A stretch of 64,000 nt of DNA from JALORV01 sp035498175 (GCA_035498175.1 DATKAJ010000089.1:1-64000), one strand, 5' to 3'. Shown: positions 10,055 to 18,966, counted from the stretch's first letter. The notes: generated by a model from the sequence alone, not told the origin. Translations and numbers: made by a program.

Positions 10055-10696
10055 ATGAATGCGTCCCCTCGCATTTCTTTCTGGACCGTGGCCCTGCTGG
10101 TCACCACGCTGCTTGCCGGCTGCGCCACCGGGTTCGGCAAGGACGAGTGTGTGATGGCGGACTGGCGCATGATCGGCTACGAGGACGGCCTGCACGGACT
10201 GCCCGCCGACCGCATCGGCGCACACCGCGCTGCCTGTGCGAAGTACCAGGTCACGCCGAACCTTGCCGCCTACAGCGAAGGCCGCGAGCGCGGCCTCGCG
10301 GAGTACTGCCAGCCGAAGAACGGGTTTCGCGCCGGGCTCAACGGCGCCGGCTACGCGAATGTCTGTTCGGGTGCAGGCGAAATGGCATTCGTCGACAGCT
10401 ATCGCTACGGCCGCCAGATCTTCGACGCGCGCACCGAACTGCGCAGTACCCAGGCGCGACTGCGCGGAGCACGCGACGGACTCGCCCAGACCGATGCCGC
10501 CATGGCGAGTGTCACGACCGAACTGGTGCTGCCGAATGTCGCGGTCGAGCGTCGGGCCTACCTCGCCTCGGAGCTGGTGCGACTGACGCAGGAGCGCGGC
10601 GACCTGGTCACCCGCATCGACCAGCTTTCAGTCCGCGCCCAGCAACTCGCCATCAACGTCCAGCAGCTCGAACGGCAGAGCCCCTACGCCCTCTGA
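10055..10696 (+). CDS. DUF2799 family lipoprotein
   Basis: A 213-residue protein with a lipoprotein signal: hydrophobic helix then LLAGC with the modified Cys at residue 23. The mature part opens GKDECVMADWRMIGYEDG and repeats short G.....G.YC-type elements (RERGLAEYCQPKNGFRAG), the DUF2799 pattern, followed by a long alpha-helical C-terminal half (about 120-213) rich in Arg, Gln and Leu that could form a coiled coil. Probably anchored in the outer or inner membrane facing the periplasm. Role unknown. Convergent with the next gene, with 12 bases between stops. Confidence 0.9.
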   Translation: MNASPRISFWTVALLVTTLLAGCATGFGKDECVMADWRMIGYEDGLHGLPADRIGAHRAACAKYQVTPNLAAYSEGRERGLAEYCQPKNGFRAGLNGAGYANVCSGAGEMAFVDSYRYGRQIFDARTELRSTQARLRGARDGLAQTDAAMASVTTELVLPNVAVERRAYLASELVRLTQERGDLVTRIDQLSVRAQQLAINVQQLERQSPYAL

Positions 10697-10708
10697 GACG
10701 GCAGAATT

Positions 10709-11362
10709 TCAGGGCTTGCGGGCCGCCGACGCGGGCCGTGCGAGCACTTCGCCCAGCAGCGCCTCGTCGGTCCTGTGGCCCTGCAGGCGCCACAGGACGG
10801 CGTCGATGCGGTCCGCTCCCCAGAACAGTTCCCCATCCACGCAGAAGGTCGGCACACCGAAGACTCCTGCGGCAATCGCGGCCTCGGTCGCCTCGGCCAG
10901 CCTGCGCTTGATCTCCGGGTCAGCCGCGCGGGCGAGGAGCTCCGCGCTGTCAAGCCCACAATCCGCCGCGACGTGCGCAAGTACGGCATCGTCGGTCAGG
11001 TCGAGGCCACGCTCCCACGCCGCCTCGAAGAGGGCCAGCGCAAACCGACGGCGCTTGAGAGGATCGTCGAGCGCAGTGCACATGCGCAGCGCCCGCAGCG
11101 GGTTGAACGGATGCGTCGGTGGTCCCCTCATCGGCACGCCCAGGCGGCCCGCGCAGCGGATCACGTCGCGCATCGTGTAGGCGCGCTTGGCTGGGAGTTC
11201 CGCCGGGCCCTTGTTGCCGTGTGCAGATAGCAAACCGGCAAACAGCACCGGGCGAAACTCGAGGCGGCCGACTGGATCGAGACGCGCGCATTGGCGCGCT
11301 GCGAGCCACGCATAAGGGCTGATCGGATCGAAGTAGAACTCGACGATCGGCAACGGGGTCAT
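10709..11362 (-). CDS. 2-hydroxychromene-2-carboxylate isomerase-like protein (DsbA fold)
   Basis: A 217-residue member of the DsbA/HCCA isomerase family. It starts with IVEFYFDPISPYAWLA, where the SPYAW serine replaces the redox cysteine and is the glutathione-activating residue of this kappa-GST-like family. It has the AYTMRDVIRCAGRLGVP helix, the VFGVPTFCVDGELFWGADR cis-proline segment (key P at the GVPTF turn) and a C-terminal helix. The ATG at 11362 is preferred because the family begins right there; an in-frame upstream Met at 11461 would add 33 residues without resemblance. Expected to isomerise a glutathione-dependent aromatic intermediate, but no aromatic-degradation genes surround it. 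Confidence 0.9.
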   Translation of the reverse strand: MTPLPIVEFYFDPISPYAWLAARQCARLDPVGRLEFRPVLFAGLLSAHGNKGPAELPAKRAYTMRDVIRCAGRLGVPMRGPPTHPFNPLRALRMCTALDDPLKRRRFALALFEAAWERGLDLTDDAVLAHVAADCGLDSAELLARAADPEIKRRLAEATEAAIAAGVFGVPTFCVDGELFWGADRIDAVLWRLQGHRTDEALLGEVLARPASAARKP

Positions 11363-11608
11363 GACGTCGGCGACTGGTGCGGTCCGGGCTCGCATGGCCC
11401 CGGCCTCGATCGGTGAGCCATCGTTCACTCTGGCCGTGTCGGCCGCAAGCCTGGGAAACATAGCTTAGTGGACGCGGCTGCTCTGGACGCTCCGACTTGC
11501 CTGTACGGACTCATGAAGCGCAGCCGGTGCGGTAGTCGGTTTCAGGGCGCTCGCGACTACAATCGAAACGCGACCGGCCGTCGGCGCAGCTGCAGCCGAG
11601 GAGGCAGG

Positions 11609-12065
11609 ATGAGTGAGTCGATTCTCGTGATGCATGAAGGAGCGCGGGTTTCCAGTATCTATGGCACCTACGCACGCGACGATGCCGCCCGGAACGAGGA
11701 ACGAGCCAGGATCTCCGGATACCTTTTTGGCTCAGGTCGAACTGCGGCTGGGCGGGAATCAGCTGCTGGTGCCGCCGTTTCTGCTCAGTCGCGGACACCA
11801 GCGGTATAGACAGCCTGGCGAAATCCGCATCGATCTGTCCGGCCTTGAGCCCGATCTGTACCGCGTGGTCGCGGTACAGAACTTCTGGATCGAGGACGGC
11901 AGCCCCGACCTGAGCGAAGCGCTGGCCGGCGTCTTTCTTGCTCGCCGGCGCGCCGACGGCGCGTGGGAAGAGGCTGAGAACTGGCCGATCGAGTGCCGCA
12001 CGCTCGCCCTGCTCGGGCATGTTGATCTGCGCCGGGCAGACTGTTGCGTATTGCTGCCGCCGTGA
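11609..12065 (+). CDS. Small hypothetical protein, apparently frameshifted
   Basis: A GAGGAGG site lies just before an ATG at 11609, opening a frame that reads well (MSESILVMHEGARVSSIYG...) until about 11720. The better coding frame from there to the TGA at 12063-12065 is the +1 frame (FLAQVELRLGGNQLLVPP... to ...CCVLLPP). The switch falls at a run of five T at 11724-11728. Either the frame shifts there (assembly error, mutation or slippage) or the protein starts in the second frame at 11634. The joined product would be about 150 residues. No family was recognised. Its stop overlaps the next gene's start by four bases (GTGA), so the second frame is very probably translated. Confidence 0.55.
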
Positions 12066-13138
12066 TAACAAACACGTCGCGGCGCGCTTTCGACGTCATC
12101 GAAATCACGAATGAGATGCCCCTTAACCGCACCGGGGGCGTCGGAACCGTCATCGACAACCTGATCTCCGGGTTCGCGGCCGAAGGGGTCACGGCCCTGT
12201 GGTACCTGACGGATCACGGCTACGACGCCGCGCAGCTCGCGCAGATCCTTGCGCACGTTCCGGACGTGGCGGTTGGCCCGGTCGGGGAGCTCGGGCGCTT
12301 CTCGGCCCCTGTCTCGCACGTTCACTCGTACCAGGAAAATCATGCACTGACCGACTACATCGCCGGCCGCAATACGGTCTGCACGATCCACTCGCTGCTG
12401 GCGCTGGAGGAGACATCGAACGACGTGCGGCTGGGAAATGCGGTCGCCTGGCAGGAGCGGGTGATCGCCGAGAGCGACTGCGCGGTCGTGCTCTCCCGCG
12501 CTGAATATGACAACTACTTCGCGCTCGGATACGGGCGGCTCAATCCGAGGGTGCAGGTGATTCATAACGGCGTCCGGAGGCCCGCTACCTACCGCGCGCC
12601 GCGCGGTAAGCGGGTCCTCGGCTTCTGTGGCCGGCTCGTGCCGCGCAAGCACCCGGAATACGTGCAGTGGATGCTCAATGAGCCCGGCTTCGAAGACTGC
12701 CGTGTGCTGATCGCCGGTCGCGGCTTCAGTCCGTACGCACGCGACCTGCTGCGAGACCGCGGCCTCGATTCACGCGTTGAATTCCTCGGCTGGTGCGCCG
12801 GTGAACGTCTCGAGGCCTTCTTCGATTGCATCGACATGCTCGCGGTTCCGTCGATCTATGAGCCGTTCGGATTGGTCGCGCTCGAGGCAGCCGCGCGCGG
12901 CATCCCGGTCGTCTGCACTGCGATCGATGGACTGACAGAAGTTCTGGGCGAGCACGCTTTCTACGCGGCGAATACGGGCTTCGAGGCATTCGCGGCAGCG
13001 ATGTATGAATGGTTTGCGGCAACCCCCGGCGAACTCGTGGCACGCTCGCAGGCGGCGCGCAATCGCTATGAGCGCCGGTTTACCGACCGGATGATGGGGC
13101 GGCGCTACCGGCGCCTGTTCGGTGCGCTGAGCCGCTGA
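12062..13138 (+). CDS. Glycosyltransferase family 4-like protein
   Basis: A 358-residue GT-B glycosyltransferase. N-terminal domain: the NRTGGVGTVIDNLISGF glycine-rich loop (about 22-38). C-terminal domain: VLGFCGRLVPRKHPEY, VLIAGRG, and IYEPFGLVALEAAARGIPVV, the nucleotide-sugar-binding E(x7)E motif of GT4-type retaining enzymes. Likely transfers a sugar from a nucleotide donor in the cytoplasm; acceptor unknown. The GTG at 12062 is chosen because it overlaps the preceding TGA as GTGA; a TTG at 12044 is the alternative. It is convergent with the TIR/FGE gene. Confidence 0.88.
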   Translation: MITNTSRRAFDVIEITNEMPLNRTGGVGTVIDNLISGFAAEGVTALWYLTDHGYDAAQLAQILAHVPDVAVGPVGELGRFSAPVSHVHSYQENHALTDYIAGRNTVCTIHSLLALEETSNDVRLGNAVAWQERVIAESDCAVVLSRAEYDNYFALGYGRLNPRVQVIHNGVRRPATYRAPRGKRVLGFCGRLVPRKHPEYVQWMLNEPGFEDCRVLIAGRGFSPYARDLLRDRGLDSRVEFLGWCAGERLEAFFDCIDMLAVPSIYEPFGLVALEAAARGIPVVCTAIDGLTEVLGEHAFYAANTGFEAFAAAMYEWFAATPGELVARSQAARNRYERRFTDRMMGRRYRRLFGALSR

Positions 13139-13169
13139 TGCCTCGGCTCCTGAGCAGTGGTCTCCCGTC

Positions 13170-14420
13170 CTACTCGTCCGGCATCTCGTCGACCAAACAG
13201 CGCAATCCAAAGTCGATGATGTCCGCACCGGGAACCTGGAAGCCGCGTACCGATATGCGGATTTCCTCGGGGATCGAACCCCATGCGCCTCCGCGGACGA
13301 CTTTCCGGTCCATCTTGTTGACGAATACTTCGGGATCGGCCGCAGCCTGGTTCGTCTGCCGCAGCGGATAGGCTTCCGGGTCAAACCAGTCGGACACCCA
13401 CTCCCACACGTTGCCGACGACATCCACGAGTCCAAAACCGTTCTCCGGGAACGAGCCAATTGGAGACGTGCCGCGATTACCCCATTGCGGGTTGTCCCGG
13501 TAGTTCGCCATGTCCGGCCGCGGATCGTTGCCCCACGGGTAAATCGTGCCGTCCTGCCCGCCCCGCGCCGCGTACTCCCACTGGGCCTCCGTCGGAAGCC
13601 GACCTCCGACCCACGCGCAGTAGTCGCGCGCCTGTGTCCACGTGACGTTCACGATCGGGTGATCGTCGTTTGTCCAGTTCGGATTGTTCTGCGTCGGTCG
13701 CGGCATCGGAAGCGCGCGCTTCAGCCTGAAGTGCTTGTAGGCGCGCACGGAAACCGGCCCCCGCGAGATCCAGAAGCCACGCGTCAACTGCACCGGATGG
13801 CGCGGCTTTTCGACCTGATAACGCTCGGCCGCGACGTTGTCACCGGGGACGCGCCCCATCATGAAGTCGCCGGGAGGGATCCAGACGTACTCGAGTCCAT
13901 CCAGCGGGTGCGTCTTCCTTTCACCGCGCAAATGTGCCCTCGCCCGAGCCTGCTTGCGTGCTCCCATCGCCTCCCTGATCAGGACGACGAGGCGATCGAC
14001 GTCCTGATGAAAGGTTTCGTGCCGGACCGCATGGGCCTGCAGGTACCGCAGGCGGACGAGATCGCTGGGCAAGGCCTCCTCTTCGGGCAGCGACGCGTCG
14101 TCCACAAGCAGAGGAATCACTTTGATGTTGCGCGTCAGTGCCGACCCGATCTCGGCGCGGACCCAGTCGTCCGGCTTGTCGATACGCCGCTGTCCGTATT
14201 TGTCGGCGGCCGTGAGCCAGCGTCGGCCGATCAGGACAATGCAGGTGTCACATTTCTGCAGCGTGGTCTCGATCTTCTGCGCGAAGTCATCCCCGGAGGC
14301 GATGCGTGCGGCGTCGATGAAGACTTCCTCGTTCGGAAAGTCGCGGACGAGTCGGTCGAAGAGCCGCCCCGCATGACCCGCAGTGTCCTCGCGACGATAA
14401 CTGATGAAGATGCCAGCCAT
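13170..14420 (-). CDS. TIR domain - formylglycine-generating-enzyme-like (SUMF1) fusion protein
   Basis: A 416-residue two-domain protein. Residues 1-150 are a TIR domain: GIFISYRREDTAGHAGRLFD opening, IVLIGRRWL, then WVRAEIGSAL with Glu90 at the position of the catalytic glutamate of NAD-cleaving TIRs, then IKVIPLLVDD. A basic linker (155-170) leads to a SUMF1/FGE-sulfatase domain (173-412) with FMMG, the RLPTEAQWEYAARGG segment (key E279, W281, E282), NVWEWVSDWF and VVRGGAW. The paired cysteines of true formylglycine-generating enzymes are not evident, so this domain probably binds rather than oxidises. It is the last gene of a run with ligD, ku and a MerR/TPR gene, 72 bases behind the latter. 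No strong ribosome site is seen. Confidence 0.92.
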   Translation of the reverse strand: MAGIFISYRREDTAGHAGRLFDRLVRDFPNEEVFIDAARIASGDDFAQKIETTLQKCDTCIVLIGRRWLTAADKYGQRRIDKPDDWVRAEIGSALTRNIKVIPLLVDDASLPEEEALPSDLVRLRYLQAHAVRHETFHQDVDRLVVLIREAMGARKQARARAHLRGERKTHPLDGLEYVWIPPGDFMMGRVPGDNVAAERYQVEKPRHPVQLTRGFWISRGPVSVRAYKHFRLKRALPMPRPTQNNPNWTNDDHPIVNVTWTQARDYCAWVGGRLPTEAQWEYAARGGQDGTIYPWGNDPRPDMANYRDNPQWGNRGTSPIGSFPENGFGLVDVVGNVWEWVSDWFDPEAYPLRQTNQAAADPEVFVNKMDRKVVRGGAWGSIPEEIRISVRGFQVPGADIIDFGLRCLVDEMPDE

Positions 14421-14492
14421 GGAAAACGCGGACTCTCATCGTTGCTGCAGGTCGATCGTAGCGCCCGGCCCCGCAGGAGCCTTGATCGCGGA

Positions 14493-15323
14493 CTACTTCG
14501 GCTTCCGCAGCAGCCGTCGGTACTGTGCCATGTAGCGGATCGCCTCCTGCGCCCGGCCGAGTTCATCGGCCAGCAGCCCGGCGTTATGCAGCGCGTCGGC
14601 GTGGCGCGGATTCGTTTGCAGCACGGCTTCGTAGGCGGCAAGCGCGTCGGCGCCGCGGCCGCTGTCTTCCAGCAACACGCCCAGGTTGAAGTGGAGCAGC
14701 GGCTCGGCGAGTCCGGCTTCGATCGCCGCGCGATAGACGCGCTCGGCCTGGTCTGAGCGGCCGAGTTCGTGCAGCAGCCTTCCAAGATTGACGTACGCGT
14801 CGGCCATATGCCGATCCGCGACGATCGCGGCTGCATATAACCGGACGGCCTCCTCGGTGTCGGACTCCTCGAGCACCATCGCCCGCTCGCACAGCGATTC
14901 GGCCGAGGGCCCCTTCTCGATTTCGGACGGCTCAACGACAGCGATCATCCCGGCGCTACTGCTTTGCGCGAAGTCCGGACCCAGCGCCAGGAGGTATTGG
15001 CCGGAGTCCGCTTGCCAGCAACTATCGCCCTCGCGCACTACCACGCGGTCGCCGACCGCGCAGATCGCGAGCCCGGACAGTGGCATCGCCTCCGGAAGCT
15101 GGCGCTTGAGCCCGCGGATTGCGCGCGTGATCCGCTTCGACGGCACCTGCGCCTGGGCCAGCGCGCGTGCGGTCCGCAGCACCACCAGATCCTGGAACGA
15201 GAAGCGCCAGGCATTGCGCGGACCACGCGCCGGCGCGACGAAGCCCGCCTGCACCAGCGAGCGGATCGTGCTGCGCGGCAGGCGCAGCAGCTTTTCGACG
15301 TCGCGGACGCCATAGGGATGCAT
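14493..15323 (-). CDS. MerR-like HTH protein with C-terminal TPR repeats
   Basis: A 276-residue protein. Residues 1-75 form a MerR-type winged helix: YGVRDVEKLLRLPRSTIRSLV, then GPRNAWRFSFQDLVVLRTARAL. After a central beta-rich part, residues about 165-270 contain three to four TPR units (DAYVNLGRLLHELGRSDQAERVYRAAIEAG, LHFNLGVLLEDSGRGADALAAYEAVL and HNAGLLADELGRAQEAIRYMAQ; conserved G8/A20-type positions clear). No effector-binding or metal domain is present. It lies 28 bases after ku and 72 bases before the TIR/FGE gene, all minus strand, so it may regulate or scaffold this cluster. The ATG at 15323 fits the HTH start; the upstream part of the frame is not protein-like. Confidence 0.85.
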   Translation of the reverse strand: MHPYGVRDVEKLLRLPRSTIRSLVQAGFVAPARGPRNAWRFSFQDLVVLRTARALAQAQVPSKRITRAIRGLKRQLPEAMPLSGLAICAVGDRVVVREGDSCWQADSGQYLLALGPDFAQSSSAGMIAVVEPSEIEKGPSAESLCERAMVLEESDTEEAVRLYAAAIVADRHMADAYVNLGRLLHELGRSDQAERVYRAAIEAGLAEPLLHFNLGVLLEDSGRGADALAAYEAVLQTNPRHADALHNAGLLADELGRAQEAIRYMAQYRRLLRKPK

Positions 15324-15351
15324 CACGGGAACCGCCGGACTTCGGATGCGG

Positions 15352-16254
15352 CTATCGCTTCGCGATCTTTCGCACCGGGGTCGCCTCGGCCACGCGCGCT
15401 GCGCGCTTGGCCGGCTTGCGCTCCACCGCGGGAGCGGTGGCATCGTCAGCCTTCGCCGCGCGCGCCTTCGACGGCGCCGAGGCCTGCTTGCTGAGGCTGG
15501 CGCGAAGCGCCTCCATCAGGTCGATCACCTGTGCTCCCGCCTGCGGTTCCTCAGCCAGCGTGATCTGCTGGCCTTCGACCTTCTTCTGGATCGCGGCTTC
15601 GATGCGCGTGCGCACGTCGTCCTTGTACGCGGACGGATCGAAAGTATCCGAGGCCTGCTGGTCGATCAGCTGCTGCGCGAGCTTCAGTTCCGCGTCCTTG
15701 ACCTCGGTCGGCGGAATCTCGATCTCCCTGATCGAGCGCACTTCGTCAGCGTAGAGCAGCTGTTGCATCACCAGGCCGCCGTCGACCGGCCGGATCATCA
15801 CGATGTACTGCTTGCCTCGCGCCGCCCAGCGGCCCACCGCGCAGCGGTCCGACTCGGCGAGCGCCTTCGCCAGCAGTGCGTACGGCTTCGCGCCACCCTT
15901 GTCGGGGGCCAGGTAGTAAGCCTTGTCGTAGTAGACCGGGTCGACCGACTCGACCGGTACGAATTCCGTGATGTCGGCGGTGTGCGTGCCGGCTTCCTCG
16001 AGCGCCTTCAGTTCGTCGGGCGTGAAGATCACGTACTGGTCCTTGGCGAACTCGTAGCCCTTGACGATGTCCTCGCGCGCGACCGGGATCTCTTCCTTGA
16101 GGCACAGGTACTGCTGCTTCAGGCGCGAACCGCAGGCCTTGTGCAGCATGTTGAAGGAGATCGCCTTGCTCGCATCGGTCGCCGAAAAGAGCTTCACAGG
16201 GATCGACACCAGCCCGAATGCAATGGTCAGCGATCCGATCGATCTTGCAGCCAT
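15352..16254 (-). CDS. ku: Non-homologous end joining protein Ku
   Basis: A 300-residue bacterial Ku. It begins ARSIGSLTIAFGLVSIPVKLFSAT and has HKACGSRLKQQYLC, KGYEFAKDQYVIFTPDEL and the DVRTRIEAAIQKKVEGQ region of the Ku core (about 1-250), followed by a Lys/Ala-rich basic tail (about 260-300) seen in many bacterial Kus. Ku forms a ring homodimer on DNA ends and recruits LigD. A GGGAGGCAGG site precedes the ATG. It follows ligD by 30 bases on the same strand, so the two are one transcription unit with the MerR/TPR and TIR/FGE genes behind. Confidence 0.97.
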   Translation of the reverse strand: MAARSIGSLTIAFGLVSIPVKLFSATDASKAISFNMLHKACGSRLKQQYLCLKEEIPVAREDIVKGYEFAKDQYVIFTPDELKALEEAGTHTADITEFVPVESVDPVYYDKAYYLAPDKGGAKPYALLAKALAESDRCAVGRWAARGKQYIVMIRPVDGGLVMQQLLYADEVRSIREIEIPPTEVKDAELKLAQQLIDQQASDTFDPSAYKDDVRTRIEAAIQKKVEGQQITLAEEPQAGAQVIDLMEALRASLSKQASAPSKARAAKADDATAPAVERKPAKRAARVAEATPVRKIAKR

Positions 16255-16284
16255 GCCTGCCTCCCGCGGTGTGCGGTTGCGTTG

Positions 16285-18966
16285 TCAGCCGCGGCGGCCA
16301 CCTTCGACGGCCAGCGCGTGTTCAAGGCTCTGCTTGCGAACCAGCGCGTCGCGCCAGCGGTCTCCGGTCGTGGCCAGGCGCTGGGCGGCGTTAGGGAGGC
16401 GAAAGTCTAAGGGATGGGCCTTGGCCAGGTCGTCCCATGTCAAGGGCATCGAAACGGGTGATCCCGGGGCTCCGCGTGGCGAATACGCGACATTCAGCGT
16501 CTTGCCACGGACGTTCATGTTGTAGTCCATGAAGATCTTGCCGGTGCGCTTCGGCACGCTCCACTCCATCGTGATGTCTTTCGGGTGCTGGCGCAGCAGA
16601 TGCCGCCCGACCAGTTCCGACACCTCGCGCGCGGCGTCGAAATCGACGGTGCGGCGGATCGGCACGAACACGTGCAGGCCGGTCTTGCCCGAAGTCTTGA
16701 CGATCGGTTCGAGCGACATGCTGGTGAGCAGCTCGCGCAGCCAGAACGCGACTTCCTTGCCCTTCTCGAACGCGACGGTGTTGAGCTCGGGCTCATCGCC
16801 GGCCTTCTCCTTGCCCGAGTAGATATACGGGTCGAGGTCGAACACGACATAGTCGGGATAGTTGAGGACCGAGCTTTCGAGCGCGGCGAGCGAACTCGCG
16901 TAGTCGCTCGTCTGCGCCGTCGTGTCGGAACCCGCCGCCGCGCGCGAGTGCCAGACGTGGAACTCCAGCGTGCCTGACTGCGCAAGCCACAGCAGCGTCG
17001 GCAGGTTGTTGCACATCAGGTATTCGTGGCTCTCGTCCTTGCTCCCCGAATACACGATGATGCTGTCGACGAACTCGGGCCGCGCCTGCTCCCAGTGCTT
17101 CTGGAAGAAACGCTCGCCGTCGATGCCGTTGGGCATCCGGATCATCGTCAGTGGTCGATCCGTCAGGTGCGGCAGCATGAAGGGCGAGACCTGCGCGAGA
17201 TAGCGCAGCAGGTCGCGCTTGGTCTGCGCCGGCTGCTGCAGCGCGGGCTCGGCCGGCCAGTAGACGCGGTCCAGATGGGTCAACCTGATCTGCGCCGGAC
17301 CGACCGCCAGCGTGAAGTTCGCCTTCGGATTGCGCAGCTGCTCGACCACCTCGTCGACGATGTCCGCCTTCCGCGGCGCAGCCCTCACTGGCGCGACGCT
17401 CGGCGGGTCGAAGCGCACCGACTTCGGATCGACGTCGTCGCGCAATCGGAGGAATACCGGTGCGCGCAATGCGCCGTCGTCGGTCCAGCCCTGGAACTTG
17501 ACCTCGGCGACGAGCTCCGGTCTGACCCAGGTCGTCGGGCTGTGCAGCTCGGGCTTCGAGGAGAAAGGGCTGATTCTGGTCTTCAGCGGTTCCAGCTTCG
17601 CCCTCAGCGCCGGCAGGGTCAGGTCGTCGATCCCCGAGCCGACATGCGACGCAAACGCGAGCTTGTCGCCCTTCCACGTTCCAACCAGCACCGAACCCAG
17701 CGGCGCGCGCGAGCCCTTGCCCTGCGTGTACCCGCCGATCACGAACTCGCCGCTCTTGATCGACTTGACCTTCAGCCACGCACCGCTGCGCTTGCCCGCC
17801 TCATAACGGCTTGACTTGCGCTTGCCCATCACGCCCTCGAACCCGGCATCGGCCGCGGCGGCCTGCAACGCAACACCATCGTCGACCGCATGCACCAGTT
17901 GCACTCGCGGTGACGGGAGCAGGCACTGTGCCAGGTAGCGCCGCCGGTCGGCGTAAGGCGAGGCGCGCAGATTCACGCCGGCGAAGTGGAGCAGGTCGAA
18001 GCAGTAGTACACCGCGCGCTCGTTGGCCGCGCTGCGGTTCTGCATCGCGCCGAACGATGGCCGACCCTCGGCATCGAACGCGACGACCTCGCCGTCGAGG
18101 ATCATCGCGTCGACCGACTGCTGCTCCAGCTCGGCGCAGAGCTTCGGGAAGTCGGCGGCGAGCTCTAGCCCGCCGCGCCGTGAACGGAGCCTGACGCTGC
18201 CGCGCTCGATCATCGCCAGCACGCGATAGCCATCGAGCTTGGGCTCCCACATCCAGTCGGCGTGGTTGAACGCAGCGTCGACCGACTCGGCGTGCATCGG
18301 CGAAAGCGTCTTCGGCAGCGCCTCGGCCGGACCGTGCGGCACCAGGCGCTCGGCGGCGATCTGATGCGCGGGAACGGTCTTCAGGTCCTCGACGGCCACA
18401 CCTGACAGCACCGACCGGTTCTGCTCACAGACATCGGCCGCCGTGGCGAAGCGATCCTTGTGCTTGATCAGCAGCCAGCTCTTCTGGTCCGACGTGCGCA
18501 CCAGGGCGAACGACCCCTTCAGCTTCTCGCCGCGCAGCGTGATGCTGAGCTTGCCCTTCTCGACGCCCTCGCGCACGCGCCGCTCGGCTTCGGCGCGGTC
18601 GTGGTACCAGGGCGTCTTGTCCTCATCGGGCGTGTAGACGCCGCAGTCCCAGACGATCACCTCGCCGGCGCCGTACTGTTTCGGCGGGATCACGCCCTCA
18701 AACGACGCGTAGTCGAATGGATGGTCCTCGGTCGGCACCGCGAGCCGCTTCTGTGCCGGATCGAGCGAAGGCCCGTTCGGAACCGCCCAGGACTTCAGGA
18801 CACCGTCGCACTCGAGGCGGAAGTCGTAGTGCAGACGGCGCGCTGCGTGCTGCTGGACGACGAACAGCAGCGGCCCGGCGCGTTCGACCGGCACCACGGC
18901 TGGCGGCTCCGGCGTGGCCGTGAAGCTGCGCTTGGCCGCGTATTCGCGTAGTTTCGCCTTTGCCAC
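16285..18966 (-). CDS. ligD: DNA ligase D (3'-phosphoesterase - ligase - polymerase)
   Basis: An 893-residue three-domain LigD. Residues 1-190: phosphoesterase with H40, H46, D48, R50, H82 and Y86, the residues matching the Pseudomonas PE active site. Residues 220-530: ATP-dependent ligase with EPKLDGYR, Lys243 being the adenylated lysine, and ILDGEVVAFD. Residues 570-880: primase-like polymerase with VVFDLDP and the TSGKTGLHVFVP segment. It trims, fills and seals broken ends held by Ku. Start is GTG at 18964-18966; there is no clear ribosome site, and only 11 bases separate it from the divergent DUF72 start. Followed 30 bases later by ku. Confidence 0.97.
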   Translation of the reverse strand: MAKAKLREYAAKRSFTATPEPPAVVPVERAGPLLFVVQQHAARRLHYDFRLECDGVLKSWAVPNGPSLDPAQKRLAVPTEDHPFDYASFEGVIPPKQYGAGEVIVWDCGVYTPDEDKTPWYHDRAEAERRVREGVEKGKLSITLRGEKLKGSFALVRTSDQKSWLLIKHKDRFATAADVCEQNRSVLSGVAVEDLKTVPAHQIAAERLVPHGPAEALPKTLSPMHAESVDAAFNHADWMWEPKLDGYRVLAMIERGSVRLRSRRGGLELAADFPKLCAELEQQSVDAMILDGEVVAFDAEGRPSFGAMQNRSAANERAVYYCFDLLHFAGVNLRASPYADRRRYLAQCLLPSPRVQLVHAVDDGVALQAAAADAGFEGVMGKRKSSRYEAGKRSGAWLKVKSIKSGEFVIGGYTQGKGSRAPLGSVLVGTWKGDKLAFASHVGSGIDDLTLPALRAKLEPLKTRISPFSSKPELHSPTTWVRPELVAEVKFQGWTDDGALRAPVFLRLRDDVDPKSVRFDPPSVAPVRAAPRKADIVDEVVEQLRNPKANFTLAVGPAQIRLTHLDRVYWPAEPALQQPAQTKRDLLRYLAQVSPFMLPHLTDRPLTMIRMPNGIDGERFFQKHWEQARPEFVDSIIVYSGSKDESHEYLMCNNLPTLLWLAQSGTLEFHVWHSRAAAGSDTTAQTSDYASSLAALESSVLNYPDYVVFDLDPYIYSGKEKAGDEPELNTVAFEKGKEVAFWLRELLTSMSLEPIVKTSGKTGLHVFVPIRRTVDFDAAREVSELVGRHLLRQHPKDITMEWSVPKRTGKIFMDYNMNVRGKTLNVAYSPRGAPGSPVSMPLTWDDLAKAHPLDFRLPNAAQRLATTGDRWRDALVRKQSLEHALAVEGGRRG

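Noticed and set aside
13170..14420. Diversity-generating retroelement targeting the FGE domain
   Set aside because: No reverse transcriptase, accessory gene or template repeat was seen in the window.
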